A stretch of DNA of 27,081 nt from a virus. The translations under genes and the position numbers were made by a program. The notes under the pieces were generated by a model. That model was not told the origin of the DNA and ran no database searches. It saw only the letters and a program-made list of their open reading frames with translations. The number at the start of each line of letters is the position of its first letter. The stretch's first letter is position 1. Positions 18,777-24,512 of the stretch are shown here, piece after piece. The stretch lies in the IMG/VR virus record IMGVR_UViG_3300043467_000676, positions 1-27,081 of that record, one strand, 5' to 3'.

Positions 18777-19041
18777 TGAAGTAGAAGATGAAGATCCGGA
18801 AATGTGGCAATATGAACATAGTGCCATTATAGCATCGGAATTTATTAATGATGTATTATTGGAACAATTAGATAAATTTGAACATGATAATGATGATGAC
18901 CAATATATATATGGTATTGCAAGTCATGGATTATTTATTTCATTAGTAGCACGTTTAGGTGAAATGGGATATACCGAAAAAGAATTGCGTAAGGAAATTA
19001 AGACTTGGCTTAATACAAGTGTAGGACAAGTAGTTCACTAA
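18748..19041 (+). CDS. Acidic conserved-type phage protein (97 aa), unknown function
   Basis: This is a strongly acidic, mostly helical protein (start MSKENLLIVNEVEDEDPEMW). A GGAGA site lies inside the end of the GNAT gene, which it overlaps. It looks like small T4-like phage proteins that travel with the GNAT gene, but I assign no function. Two terminator-like hairpins follow it. Confidence 0.8.
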   Translation: MSKENLLIVNEVEDEDPEMWQYEHSAIIASEFINDVLLEQLDKFEHDNDDDQYIYGIASHGLFISLVARLGEMGYTEKELRKEIKTWLNTSVGQVVH

Positions 19042-19082
19042 TACTTAAGTATTACATTTTTAACAAACAAAAGTACTCATTT

Positions 19083-19098
19083 AGCCCCCTGAGGGGCT
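19083..19098 (+). terminator. Hairpin after 97-residue gene, terminator-like
   Basis: AGCCCC-CTGA-GGGGCT is perfect but lacks a T-run. It may act with the following stem or protect the 3' end. Confidence 0.5.
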
Positions 19099-19105
19099 TC
19101 AAAAT

Positions 19106-19152
19106 CGCTAGAATACTCAGGAACGCACTCTGATACACTTCTAGCGGTTTTT
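19106..19152 (+). terminator. Terminator with long loop
   Basis: CGCTAGAA (19106-19113) pairs with TTCTAGCG (19139-19146), then GTTTTT; an inner TCAG/CTGA narrows the loop. It ends 8 nt before the next promoter. Confidence 0.65.
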
Positions 19153-19160
19153 GCCAATAT

Positions 19161-19189
19161 TTGACAATAAATGGGTTTTCGTGTACAAT
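19161..19189 (+). promoter_or_regulatory. sigma70-type promoter, leaderless, for GIY-YIG gene
   Basis: TTGACA, 17 bp (ATAAATGG...), TACAAT. The ATG begins 6 nt after the -10 box. Confidence 0.85.
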
Positions 19190-19195
19190 TCATCT

Positions 19196-19534
19196 ATGAA
19201 CTCAAAAATCGTCCGCAAACGTAGAACAGATCGCAATCAAGTGATATACTATATCCGTGATACAGTAACACTTGAGTACTATGTCGGTTTGACCGCACTT
19301 TGCTTCAATGGTAATGTTCGCAAGACACTGACCCGTCGTATGCAAAAACATATGCAACGGGCCATGACTGAGAACAAAGATTGGGGTTTAAGCCGTGCAT
19401 TACGTGAGCGTGGCGCCGAGCGTTTTGTATTTGGAACATTGGAAGTTGTACGTGGTAAGCGTCCTGCTCATGCACGTGAGACAGAATTGATTAACACATT
19501 GCAACCAGCATTAAACACATTTGGAGTAAAGTAA
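19196..19534 (+). CDS. GIY-YIG nuclease domain protein
   Basis: This 112-residue protein has the GIY-YIG pattern in variant form: VIYYIRD (about 16-22) and EYYVGLT (about 27-33), then RRMQKHMQRA with the catalytic-type Arg and His. A C-terminal Glu (ARETELINTLQPALN) matches the metal-binding Glu of the family. It is a single-domain nuclease, probably a homing or repair type. The ATG is only 6 nt after the TACAAT -10 box (19184-19189), so the transcript should start at or next to the start codon. The ATG of a longer in-frame version lies upstream of the promoter and is rejected. Confidence 0.82.
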   Translation: MNSKIVRKRRTDRNQVIYYIRDTVTLEYYVGLTALCFNGNVRKTLTRRMQKHMQRAMTENKDWGLSRALRERGAERFVFGTLEVVRGKRPAHARETELINTLQPALNTFGVK

Positions 19535-19746
19535 TGAATCAAAAAATTGAAGATTTGATGTATCATGCAGGACTAACCGCACAAGGATGCTGGGATGAAA
19601 TGGATGAGTATGATAAACAGGCTATAGAAAAGTTTGCCGAATTGATTGTAAAGGAATGTATGAATGTTTTAGATCCGGGCGGCCATCAATTGATAGCACG
19701 TTTCCACACAAGACAGTGGTTGTCAGAACATTTTGGAATAAAATGA
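19534..19746 (+). CDS. Small phage protein (70 aa), family with the 20306 gene
   Basis: Its start shares one base with the nuclease stop (TAATG), so the genes are coupled. It has the pattern MNQKIEDLM..AGL...IEKFAELIVKEC......SEHFGIK. The gene at 20306 shows the same pattern, so the two are paralogues. Such small helical proteins are common in large phages and have no assigned function. Confidence 0.78.
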   Translation: MNQKIEDLMYHAGLTAQGCWDEMDEYDKQAIEKFAELIVKECMNVLDPGGHQLIARFHTRQWLSEHFGIK

Positions 19747-19970
19747 AATTAAACGATATCCTACAATGGTCAGGCGCATTCTTTGTAATTATCGGGCATG
19801 TTTTTAACTCAATAGGTCCTAGTGTTTATCCCTACAACATTGTAGCATTTACATTAGGTACTGTTGCGTTTTTGTCTTGGGCTAGTCGTGTAAAAAATAG
19901 TCCACAAATAGTAGTCAATGTAGTGTCAATGGTTACTTGTTTAATTGGTTTGGTTAACGCTTGGAGATAA
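19743..19970 (+). CDS. Small membrane protein (75 aa)
   Basis: The ATG at 19743 overlaps the preceding stop (ATGA). Two to three hydrophobic helices (ILQWSGAFFVIIGHVF, YNIVAFTLGTVAFLSW, IVVNVVSMVTCLIGLV) suggest an inner-membrane protein. It is unassigned. A longer frame from 19656 is a misread start inside the previous gene. Confidence 0.75.
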   Translation: MKLNDILQWSGAFFVIIGHVFNSIGPSVYPYNIVAFTLGTVAFLSWASRVKNSPQIVVNVVSMVTCLIGLVNAWR

Positions 19971-19971
19971 G

Positions 19972-20280
19972 ATGAACAAATTAGTTAGAGATGGAATGGT
20001 TGCTGTATTATATAGCCCTGACTATGGTTCAGGATGGTATACATGGAATACGAACCATCCTGAATTATTATTTGATCCTGCTATCGTTCAATTGGTAGAG
20101 GAAGAAAAGTTTGATGAATTGAAAACATATGTTACATTAAAGTATCCCAACATATATGACGGTGGTATGTGGGAATTGAAGGTAGCATGGATACCTGAAG
20201 GTGCAATGTTTAGAATAAACGAATATGACGGCGACGAATCTATTGAATTGAAAGATGATGCAGATTGGTTTACGGCATAA
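19972..20280 (+). CDS. Conserved-type phage protein (102 aa), unknown function
   Basis: It begins MNKLVRDGMVAVLYSPDYGS and is rich in Trp, Asp and Glu. The N-terminal block GWYTWN...LLFDPAIVQLVEE is familiar from many phage proteins of unknown role. It starts 1 nt after the membrane-protein stop, with GGAGA upstream. Confidence 0.8.
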   Translation: MNKLVRDGMVAVLYSPDYGSGWYTWNTNHPELLFDPAIVQLVEEEKFDELKTYVTLKYPNIYDGGMWELKVAWIPEGAMFRINEYDGDESIELKDDADWFTA

Positions 20281-20305
20281 GTAATATATTATTGGGGGCT
20301 GATTA

Positions 20306-20542
20306 ATGAATAAAAAAATTAAAGAAATTGCCAAAGAGGCTGGATTTGTTACTTGGGCTAATGAACCACATGGTCCAGGTAAAGGTAATATTGATTGGTC
20401 TAGTTCCTATGATAAAGAACTAGAAAAATTTTATGAACTGGTTGTACGTGAATGTGCTAAAGAAGTTAACAATGTGTATAAACAGGGTGGTGGCACCTAT
20501 GCTGAAACTATTTTGAAAAAAATGAATGTTAAATTAAAATGA
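20306..20542 (+). CDS. Small phage protein (78 aa), paralogue of the 19534 gene
   Basis: The product (start MNKKIKEIAKEAGFVTW, then ELEKFYELVVRECAKEV and ending NVKLK) follows the same pattern as the 70-residue protein at 19534, with a different middle. A GGGG ribosome site is near the ATG. It overlaps the next small gene (ATGA). Confidence 0.78.
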   Translation: MNKKIKEIAKEAGFVTWANEPHGPGKGNIDWSSSYDKELEKFYELVVRECAKEVNNVYKQGGGTYAETILKKMNVKLK

Positions 20543-20661
20543 TACTTTATATAACTAATAAAGACCGTACAGTGTTTCTTCCATATGAAGAAGGTATGAT
20601 TGAATGGTTACATGAAAATTATCCCTTCAGTAAATATCGGATAGAGGAATATGAAAAGTAA
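20539..20661 (+). CDS. Small phage protein (40 aa)
   Basis: Coupled to its neighbours at both ends, it overlaps the preceding stop by 4 nt and the next start by 11 nt. The product MILYITNKDRTVFLPYEEG... ends EEYEK. Position and overlap argue that it is translated. No family is recognised. Confidence 0.68.
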   Translation: MILYITNKDRTVFLPYEEGMIEWLHENYPFSKYRIEEYEK

Positions 20662-20944
20662 AGAAGAAATTATCACTGATATGTGCTATACATATCGGCA
20701 TGATTATGGATTAGATAAAGATCCTAATGATCCATCATGGGTTGCAGGAATGACATTTGATGAACGTAAGGGTTTGTACAATACAATGAAGCAAATCTAT
20801 GAAAATAATATTGAACCAATGGTGAATCAGTATAAAGATTTACAAGAAGGTAATAGTGTTATTCTACCTAAAGACAAAGACCATGCTGAAGCAATGGTAC
20901 GTGTTGGAATGTTTTATTTGGAGAAAAAGAATGGAAAAAGATAA
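20651..20944 (+). CDS. Conserved-type phage protein (97 aa), unknown function
   Basis: The first block, MKSKEEIITDMCYTYRHDYG with WVAGMTFDERKGLYNTMKQI after it, is a pattern known from phage and bacterial proteins without a function. It overlaps the previous gene by 11 nt and the next by 14 nt. Confidence 0.82.
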   Translation: MKSKEEIITDMCYTYRHDYGLDKDPNDPSWVAGMTFDERKGLYNTMKQIYENNIEPMVNQYKDLQEGNSVILPKDKDHAEAMVRVGMFYLEKKNGKR

Positions 20945-21095
20945 TAGGGTTGAAATTGAATTAGATTTGAATGAACATGAGGTGTATTTGTTGGCTATGG
21001 AAGCCCACAAACGTGATATTACACTAAATAAGATGATAGAGGGTATTTTACAGGAAGTAATTGACAAACATACAGTCAACGGAACACTTGCCTAA
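20931..21095 (+). CDS. Small ribbon-helix-helix-like protein (54 aa)
   Basis: The order is a short strand (VEIELDLN) and then two helices (EVYLLAMEAHKRD, LNKMIEGILQEVID). This is the ribbon-helix-helix layout of dimeric DNA-binding proteins. The start at 20931 follows GGAGA and overlaps the preceding gene; the longer in-frame reading is rejected. A regulatory role for the local promoters is possible, inferred only. Confidence 0.7.
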   Translation: MEKDNRVEIELDLNEHEVYLLAMEAHKRDITLNKMIEGILQEVIDKHTVNGTLA

Positions 21096-21122
21096 TACGT
21101 TATATAAGTATAGGAGATAGTT

Positions 21123-21422
21123 ATGAAAAAGATTCTAGTAGCATTATCATTATTAGCTGTAACCGGAACAGCAATGGCACAACATCACGGGCACGGTTTC
21201 CGTCATCATGGCCATCATCGTGGTCCAAGTATGGGTTGGTGGGTAGCCCCTGTGGTTGTAGGGGCGATAGGTTATGAATTAGGTCGTCAACAGGTTATTG
21301 TTCAACAACAACCAATAGTTATTCAACAACAATCTATTCCTCCTAGCATAACATGTACCGAATGGAAAGAGGTACACACTTCTGATGGTAAAATATATAG
21401 AGAACGAACCTGTAATCAGTAA
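21123..21422 (+). CDS. Secreted His-rich small protein (99 aa)
   Basis: A signal peptide (MKKILVALSLLAVTGTAMA, predicted cut before Gln20) is followed by a His/Gly-rich segment (about 21-34), one hydrophobic segment (WWVAPVVVGAIGYEL) and Gln-rich strands. Two Cys near the C-terminus could pair. It would be exported to the periplasm; the His-rich stretch suggests metal binding, not shown. It has an AGGAGA site. Bacterial-type exported proteins like this are unusual in a phage and suggest transfer from a host. Confidence 0.78.
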   Translation: MKKILVALSLLAVTGTAMAQHHGHGFRHHGHHRGPSMGWWVAPVVVGAIGYELGRQQVIVQQQPIVIQQQSIPPSITCTEWKEVHTSDGKIYRERTCNQ

Positions 21423-21432
21423 CCAAAATCAC

Positions 21433-21461
21433 TTGTGCAATATCGTTCAATATGTTACAAT
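21433..21461 (+). promoter_or_regulatory. sigma70-type promoter, leaderless, for membrane protein gene
   Basis: TTGTGC (weak -35), 17 bp, TACAAT. The ATG begins 6 nt after the -10 box. Confidence 0.65.
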
Positions 21462-21467
21462 ATGCAT

Positions 21468-21755
21468 ATGAACGATATTTTTTATGGAATTTTCAATTGG
21501 ATCAAAGATGACTACCGTACTAATCCTTTTAGGTTTATCATTGAGTTGCTTGCTTGGGGTATTAGCATTGGCTGTTCAATCGCAATGGCACTCACCGTCC
21601 CCAATCCGCCTTTACTTGCTTTGTACCCTCTTTGGATCATCGGTTGTGGTCTCTATGCTTGGGCTAGTTTTACTAGGAAATCTTTTGGCATGTTGGCTAA
21701 CTACTTGCTACTTGTAACAATTGATAGTGTAGGATTAATAAGGATGTTAATGTGA
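21468..21755 (+). CDS. Small membrane protein (95 aa)
   Basis: Two or three hydrophobic helices occur (FIIELLAWGISIGCSIAMAL, LLALYPLWIIGCGLYAW, MLANYLLLVTIDSVGL). The ATG at 21468 is 6 nt after a TACAAT -10 box, predicting a leaderless transcript. The pattern PPLLALYPLWIIGCGLYAW recurs in phages, function unknown. Confidence 0.78.
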   Translation: MNDIFYGIFNWIKDDYRTNPFRFIIELLAWGISIGCSIAMALTVPNPPLLALYPLWIIGCGLYAWASFTRKSFGMLANYLLLVTIDSVGLIRMLM

Positions 21756-22126
21756 TAAACAAATTAGAACAATATAAAAAATACTTTAGTTTTAAAGGTA
21801 CAGCTTCACGTAGCGAATACTGGGGAGTATACTTAATTAGTTGGTTCCTACTAGGTCTTACTAGTTCATTAGCTTTTATATTATTTGTATTAAGTTTACC
21901 CTTTACTATCGTGGTAATAGGAATACTTGGTTGGATTACTTCTCTTGCAATATTATGTGCAGGTAGTATATTGTCATGTTGGTTATGGATTGCAACCACA
22001 ATTAGACGTTGCAACGATGCCGGAATCAATCCTTGGTTTTCTATTACCATACTATTACCTCCGCCATTCGGCACTATTCCTGTCATTGTATTTGGATGCT
22101 TAAAACCAGATTCTGATAAAGGTTGA
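21752..22126 (+). CDS. DUF805-type inner-membrane protein
   Basis: This 124-residue protein begins with the DUF805 signature YKKYFSFKGTASRSEYW, followed by three to four membrane helices and IRRCNDAGINPWF before the last segment, all typical of the family. Function is unknown. Translation likely starts at GTG 21752, overlapping the previous stop (GTGA). Its own TGA stop lies within the -35 box of the next promoter. Confidence 0.85.
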   Translation: MINKLEQYKKYFSFKGTASRSEYWGVYLISWFLLGLTSSLAFILFVLSLPFTIVVIGILGWITSLAILCAGSILSCWLWIATTIRRCNDAGINPWFSITILLPPPFGTIPVIVFGCLKPDSDKG

Positions 22127-22152
22127 CATAAATACGTTTCCCATGCTATAAT
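22123..22152 (+). promoter_or_regulatory. sigma70-type promoter, leaderless, for 52-residue protein
   Basis: TTGACA, 18 bp, TATAAT. The ATG begins 7 nt after the -10 box. The -35 contains the DUF805 gene stop. Confidence 0.75.
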
Positions 22153-22159
22153 ATGCATT

Positions 22160-22318
22160 ATGAAACGAAAAATCTTATCCTTTACTATTGAACAGCCCAA
22201 ACATCGGGCTCATAGAGTGTTGTTTTCTTGCAACACTCCGTTCAAACCTAAGGTTGTAACATCTAAAAAGGGTGAGTACATACGTAAACCTAAGCATCCA
22301 AATCGCACCGAAATTTGA
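22160..22318 (+). CDS. Small basic protein (52 aa)
   Basis: MKRKILSFTIEQPKHRAHRV... is rich in Lys and Arg. The ATG is 7 nt after TATAAT, so the message should be leaderless. The TGA stop is part of the TTGACA of the next promoter. No family is recognised. Confidence 0.65.
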   Translation: MKRKILSFTIEQPKHRAHRVLFSCNTPFKPKVVTSKKGEYIRKPKHPNRTEI

Positions 22319-22343
22319 CAATAAATCAGTTTGGTGCTACAAT
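22315..22343 (+). promoter_or_regulatory. sigma70-type promoter (TTGACAATAAAT class)
   Basis: TTGACA, 17 bp, TACAAT. It drives the 74-residue membrane protein; the upstream gene stop (TGA) is part of the -35. Confidence 0.85.
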
Positions 22344-22374
22344 ACTTGTATTGAATCATTAAAAGGAAACAAAA

Positions 22375-22599
22375 ATGACACTTAAACAAAAAGCATTACT
22401 CCAGACAGCAGGCATTGTTGTCGGAGTATCATTCGGATCAGTAGTACTTACATATCTAATTTCTGTAATTAGCAGAGACACATTGGTATATATTACCGGT
22501 TCTGCATTGTTCGGATTCTTGTTCTATTCCATATATGGGCTTGTTTTAAACAGGCTAGAGTCTAAGGAAACTTTGGATAAATTGTCATCCAAAATTTGA
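22375..22599 (+). CDS. Small two-helix membrane protein (74 aa)
   Basis: Two hydrophobic helices (AGIVVGVSFGSVVLTYLI, YITGSALFGFLFYSIYGLV) are followed by a charged tail. It has an AAAGGA site and its own promoter. The TGA stop is embedded in the -35 box of the next promoter. Function is unknown. Confidence 0.78.
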   Translation: MTLKQKALLQTAGIVVGVSFGSVVLTYLISVISRDTLVYITGSALFGFLFYSIYGLVLNRLESKETLDKLSSKI

Positions 22600-22624
22600 C
22601 AATAAATGGTTTTGGTGCTACAAT
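22596..22624 (+). promoter_or_regulatory. sigma70-type promoter (TTGACAATAAATGG class)
   Basis: TTGACA, 17 bp ending TTTTGGTGC, TACAAT. It drives the 22654-23257 genes; the upstream stop is again inside the -35. Confidence 0.85.
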
Positions 22625-22653
22625 AGAGTCTTATTCAGTCAAAAGGAGTTATT

Positions 22654-22929
22654 ATGAACATTAAGCAAATTAATACTGCTATCATGCAGGGTGATCTTAC
22701 TAATGAAGAATTGAATAGCATCGGTGATGCAATTCGTTTTGCCCGTGCCCAACTAGTGGTGCGTAACAAATCGGCATTGACGATCGGATCTAATGTTAAA
22801 TTTACTAGTTCAACCCGTGGTACTATCTCCGGTGTTGTAAAGAAAATCAATCGTAAATTTGTAATTGTAGATCAACCGGGTCAGTTCCGTAGTTGGAGAG
22901 TGCCCGCTAACATGTTGGAGGTGTTATGA
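22654..22929 (+). CDS. Conserved-type phage protein with SH3/KOW-like domain (91 aa)
   Basis: An N-terminal helical part (MNIKQINTAIMQGDLTNEEL) precedes a beta region, GSNVKFTSSTRGTISGVVKK, that resembles SH3/KOW-type barrels. AAAGGAG precedes the ATG. It is coupled (ATGA) to a small membrane protein. Common in phages, with no assigned role. Confidence 0.78.
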   Translation: MNIKQINTAIMQGDLTNEELNSIGDAIRFARAQLVVRNKSALTIGSNVKFTSSTRGTISGVVKKINRKFVIVDQPGQFRSWRVPANMLEVL

Positions 22930-23099
22930 GTTATTTTGTCGGAATCGTGATTGTCATTGCCCTCGTTGCAATTGGCCCGTTACTGACTATTTGGTCATTG
23001 AATGTGTTGTTCCCAATGTTAGCTATTAAGTACTCATTAGAGTCCTGGCTAGCTGTAGTGATTTTAGGTGGATTGTTTAAAGTAGGAAAACCAAAATGA
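22926..23099 (+). CDS. Small membrane protein (57 aa)
   Basis: The start (MSYFVGIVIVIALVAIGPLL) is a long hydrophobic helix, and a second follows (WLAVVILGGLF). Coupled at both ends by ATGA overlaps. Unknown function. Confidence 0.7.
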   Translation: MSYFVGIVIVIALVAIGPLLTIWSLNVLFPMLAIKYSLESWLAVVILGGLFKVGKPK

Positions 23100-23257
23100 G
23101 TGAATTAGAAATTGATATCGTTGAAATGTTGGGGCAAGGTACACACCCTGCAACTATCTCCGCTGTATTGGAAGTGCCCGTAACTTGGGTTTATGAGGTG
23201 TCCGATTCCTTGAAGGGTAAGGAAGTGTTTAGCCCATACAAAACAGTCAACTCCTAA
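23096..23257 (+). CDS. Small protein with HTH-like segment (53 aa)
   Basis: The segment IVEMLGQGTHPATISAVLEV...VTWVYEVSDSL looks like a helix-turn-helix of the simple phage/transposase type (loop G-x-x-P-x-x-I). It overlaps the preceding stop (ATGA). Weak evidence for DNA binding. Confidence 0.68.
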   Translation: MSELEIDIVEMLGQGTHPATISAVLEVPVTWVYEVSDSLKGKEVFSPYKTVNS

Positions 23258-23259
23258 AT

Positions 23260-23288
23260 TTGACAATAAATGGATTTGGTGCTATAAT
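23260..23288 (+). promoter_or_regulatory. sigma70-type promoter (TTGACAATAAATGG class)
   Basis: TTGACA, 17 bp ending ATTTGGTGC, TATAAT, nearly the same as the two promoters upstream. It drives the 137-residue gene. Confidence 0.85.
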
Positions 23289-23321
23289 AGAATCTTAAAC
23301 AGTTAAACAAAGGACTAACAA

Positions 23322-23735
23322 ATGGCTTACATGAATCAAGAACGCAAAGCAAAGATTACACAAGCACTTAAGCCTATCTTGGCTAAGTATAAGGTTAAAG
23401 GATCTTTGTCAGTTCGCAACCATATGACTATTGTATTGACCCTCAAATCGGGTGCTATTGACTTTATTGGTAATAGCAACAAGGTTTGTGGTAATGATTT
23501 CTATCAAGTGGCTCGTGGGTTCAAACCTACTACAAGTGGTTACGATCAGGTGAATCCTTACTGGTTCCAGGATCACTATGATGGTGTTGCTAAGGAATTC
23601 TTGACCGAGGCTTTTCAAGCATTAAAAGCTGCCGATTGGTATGACGAATCGGATGCAATGACAGATTATTTTAACACGGCATACTATGTTGATGTTAACA
23701 TTGGCAAATGGAACAGTCCATACATTGTTCAATAA
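23322..23735 (+). CDS. Conserved-type phage protein (137 aa), unknown function
   Basis: The pattern MAYMNQERKAKITQALKPIL...LSVRNHMTIVLT...DAMTDYFNTAYYVDVNIGKW is familiar from a protein family in large phages and some bacteria. It has a mixed alpha/beta outline. An AAAGGA site and its own promoter precede it. No function is known to me. Confidence 0.82.
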   Translation: MAYMNQERKAKITQALKPILAKYKVKGSLSVRNHMTIVLTLKSGAIDFIGNSNKVCGNDFYQVARGFKPTTSGYDQVNPYWFQDHYDGVAKEFLTEAFQALKAADWYDESDAMTDYFNTAYYVDVNIGKWNSPYIVQ

Positions 23736-23759
23736 ATCAAATAATGGGTAACACAATGG

Positions 23760-23788
23760 TTGACAATAATGTCCGATTGTGTTATCAT
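23760..23788 (+). promoter_or_regulatory. sigma70-type promoter
   Basis: TTGACA, 17 bp, TATCAT; leader of about 55 nt carrying a terminator-like hairpin. Confidence 0.75.
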
Positions 23789-23795
23789 TATAACA

Positions 23796-23822
23796 GTGCT
23801 GAGTAATATCAGTACATTTTTT
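23796..23822 (+). terminator. Leader hairpin with T-run, possible attenuator
   Basis: GTGCTGA-GTAATA-TCAGTAC (one wobble) is followed by ATTTTTT, between the 23760 promoter and the 23851 gene. It could stop part of the transcripts. Confidence 0.45.
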
Positions 23823-23850
23823 AAACTTAGCTTTTTTTAAAGGAAACATA

Positions 23851-24240
23851 ATGGCTAATTCTAATCAAACTTTCAAAGTCGCTGGTATTACTATTCACAA
23901 TGGTAACGCTAAAGTTCGTTTTACAGATGACATGGTCCGACGTATCAAGCAATTCACTAAAGGTGGTGCTAGTCGTGTAGACTTTGTTGAGTTGCCGTCA
24001 GAAATGACAAAGGTAGAAGCATTAAAATATCTTGCTACTCTATCTGAGTTTGCTAGTGCATCAGATCAGGCAACTATTGCTGATACACTTGAAGATAAAA
24101 CTAAAGAAGCAAGTAAAGGTGAAGTTAAAGTAAAAGCTTCCAAAACAAAGCCTAGCATTGATGCTATTAAAGCACGTGCTAAAAAAGCAAAAGTGTCCGC
24201 AGAAGATATTCTTGCGGCAGTTGAAGATGCTCCACTCTAA
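23851..24240 (+). CDS. Conserved-type phage protein with basic tail (129 aa)
   Basis: The N-terminal half (FKVAGITIHNGNAKVRFTDDMVRRI) is mixed strand/helix and the last 45 residues are Lys/Ala-rich. This could bind nucleic acid, but that is not shown. A long leader with a terminator-like hairpin (23796-23822) precedes it, then AAAGGA. Confidence 0.8.
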   Translation: MANSNQTFKVAGITIHNGNAKVRFTDDMVRRIKQFTKGGASRVDFVELPSEMTKVEALKYLATLSEFASASDQATIADTLEDKTKEASKGEVKVKASKTKPSIDAIKARAKKAKVSAEDILAAVEDAPL

Positions 24241-24245
24241 AAAAC

Positions 24246-24259
24246 AGGGCTTCGGCCCT
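24246..24259 (+). terminator. UUCG hairpin between 129- and 67-residue genes
   Basis: AGGGC-TTCG-GCCCT, with no strong T-run. It is likely an RNA processing or stability hairpin, or a leaky terminator. Confidence 0.5.
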
Positions 24260-24267
24260 ATTAAATT

Positions 24268-24471
24268 ATGAATCTATCTACATTCCGTCGTTCGTTTAAC
24301 CCTCGTAGAGAATTTAATCCGGCAGATAAAAAAGATTTGCTAGAATTTAAATACTTTAAACAGAAAGGCAAATGGAAAACTGGTTGTCCATTCTATTTAG
24401 AGGATCCATTTGTTGAGATTCCGGCAATGTGTGAAAGTAAATTCACTAACTACATGCTAACGAAGATGTAA
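24268..24471 (+). CDS. Small phage protein (67 aa), unknown function
   Basis: MNLSTFRRSFNPRREFN... contains a WKTGCPFYLEDPFVEIPAMC block with two Cys. A UUCG hairpin (24246-24259) sits in the short gap before it, and there is no clear ribosome site, so it may be coupled to the upstream gene. A strong terminator follows. Confidence 0.78.
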   Translation: MNLSTFRRSFNPRREFNPADKKDLLEFKYFKQKGKWKTGCPFYLEDPFVEIPAMCESKFTNYMLTKM

Positions 24472-24499
24472 AAAAAAGCCCCTTAATTGGGGCTTTTTT
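24472..24499. terminator. Bidirectional terminator
   Basis: AAAAAAGCCCC-TTAATT-GGGGCTTTTTT lies between the convergent 24268 gene and the tail-spike-like gene and works in both directions. Confidence 0.93.
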
Positions 24500-24512
24500 G
24501 TGGGTTATAATA

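Noticed and set aside
2982-23288. TTGACAATAAATGG copies as a CRISPR or integration repeat
   Set aside because: Each copy is followed at 17 bp by a -10 box and a gene or RNA. Spacing is irregular and gene-sized, so they are promoters.
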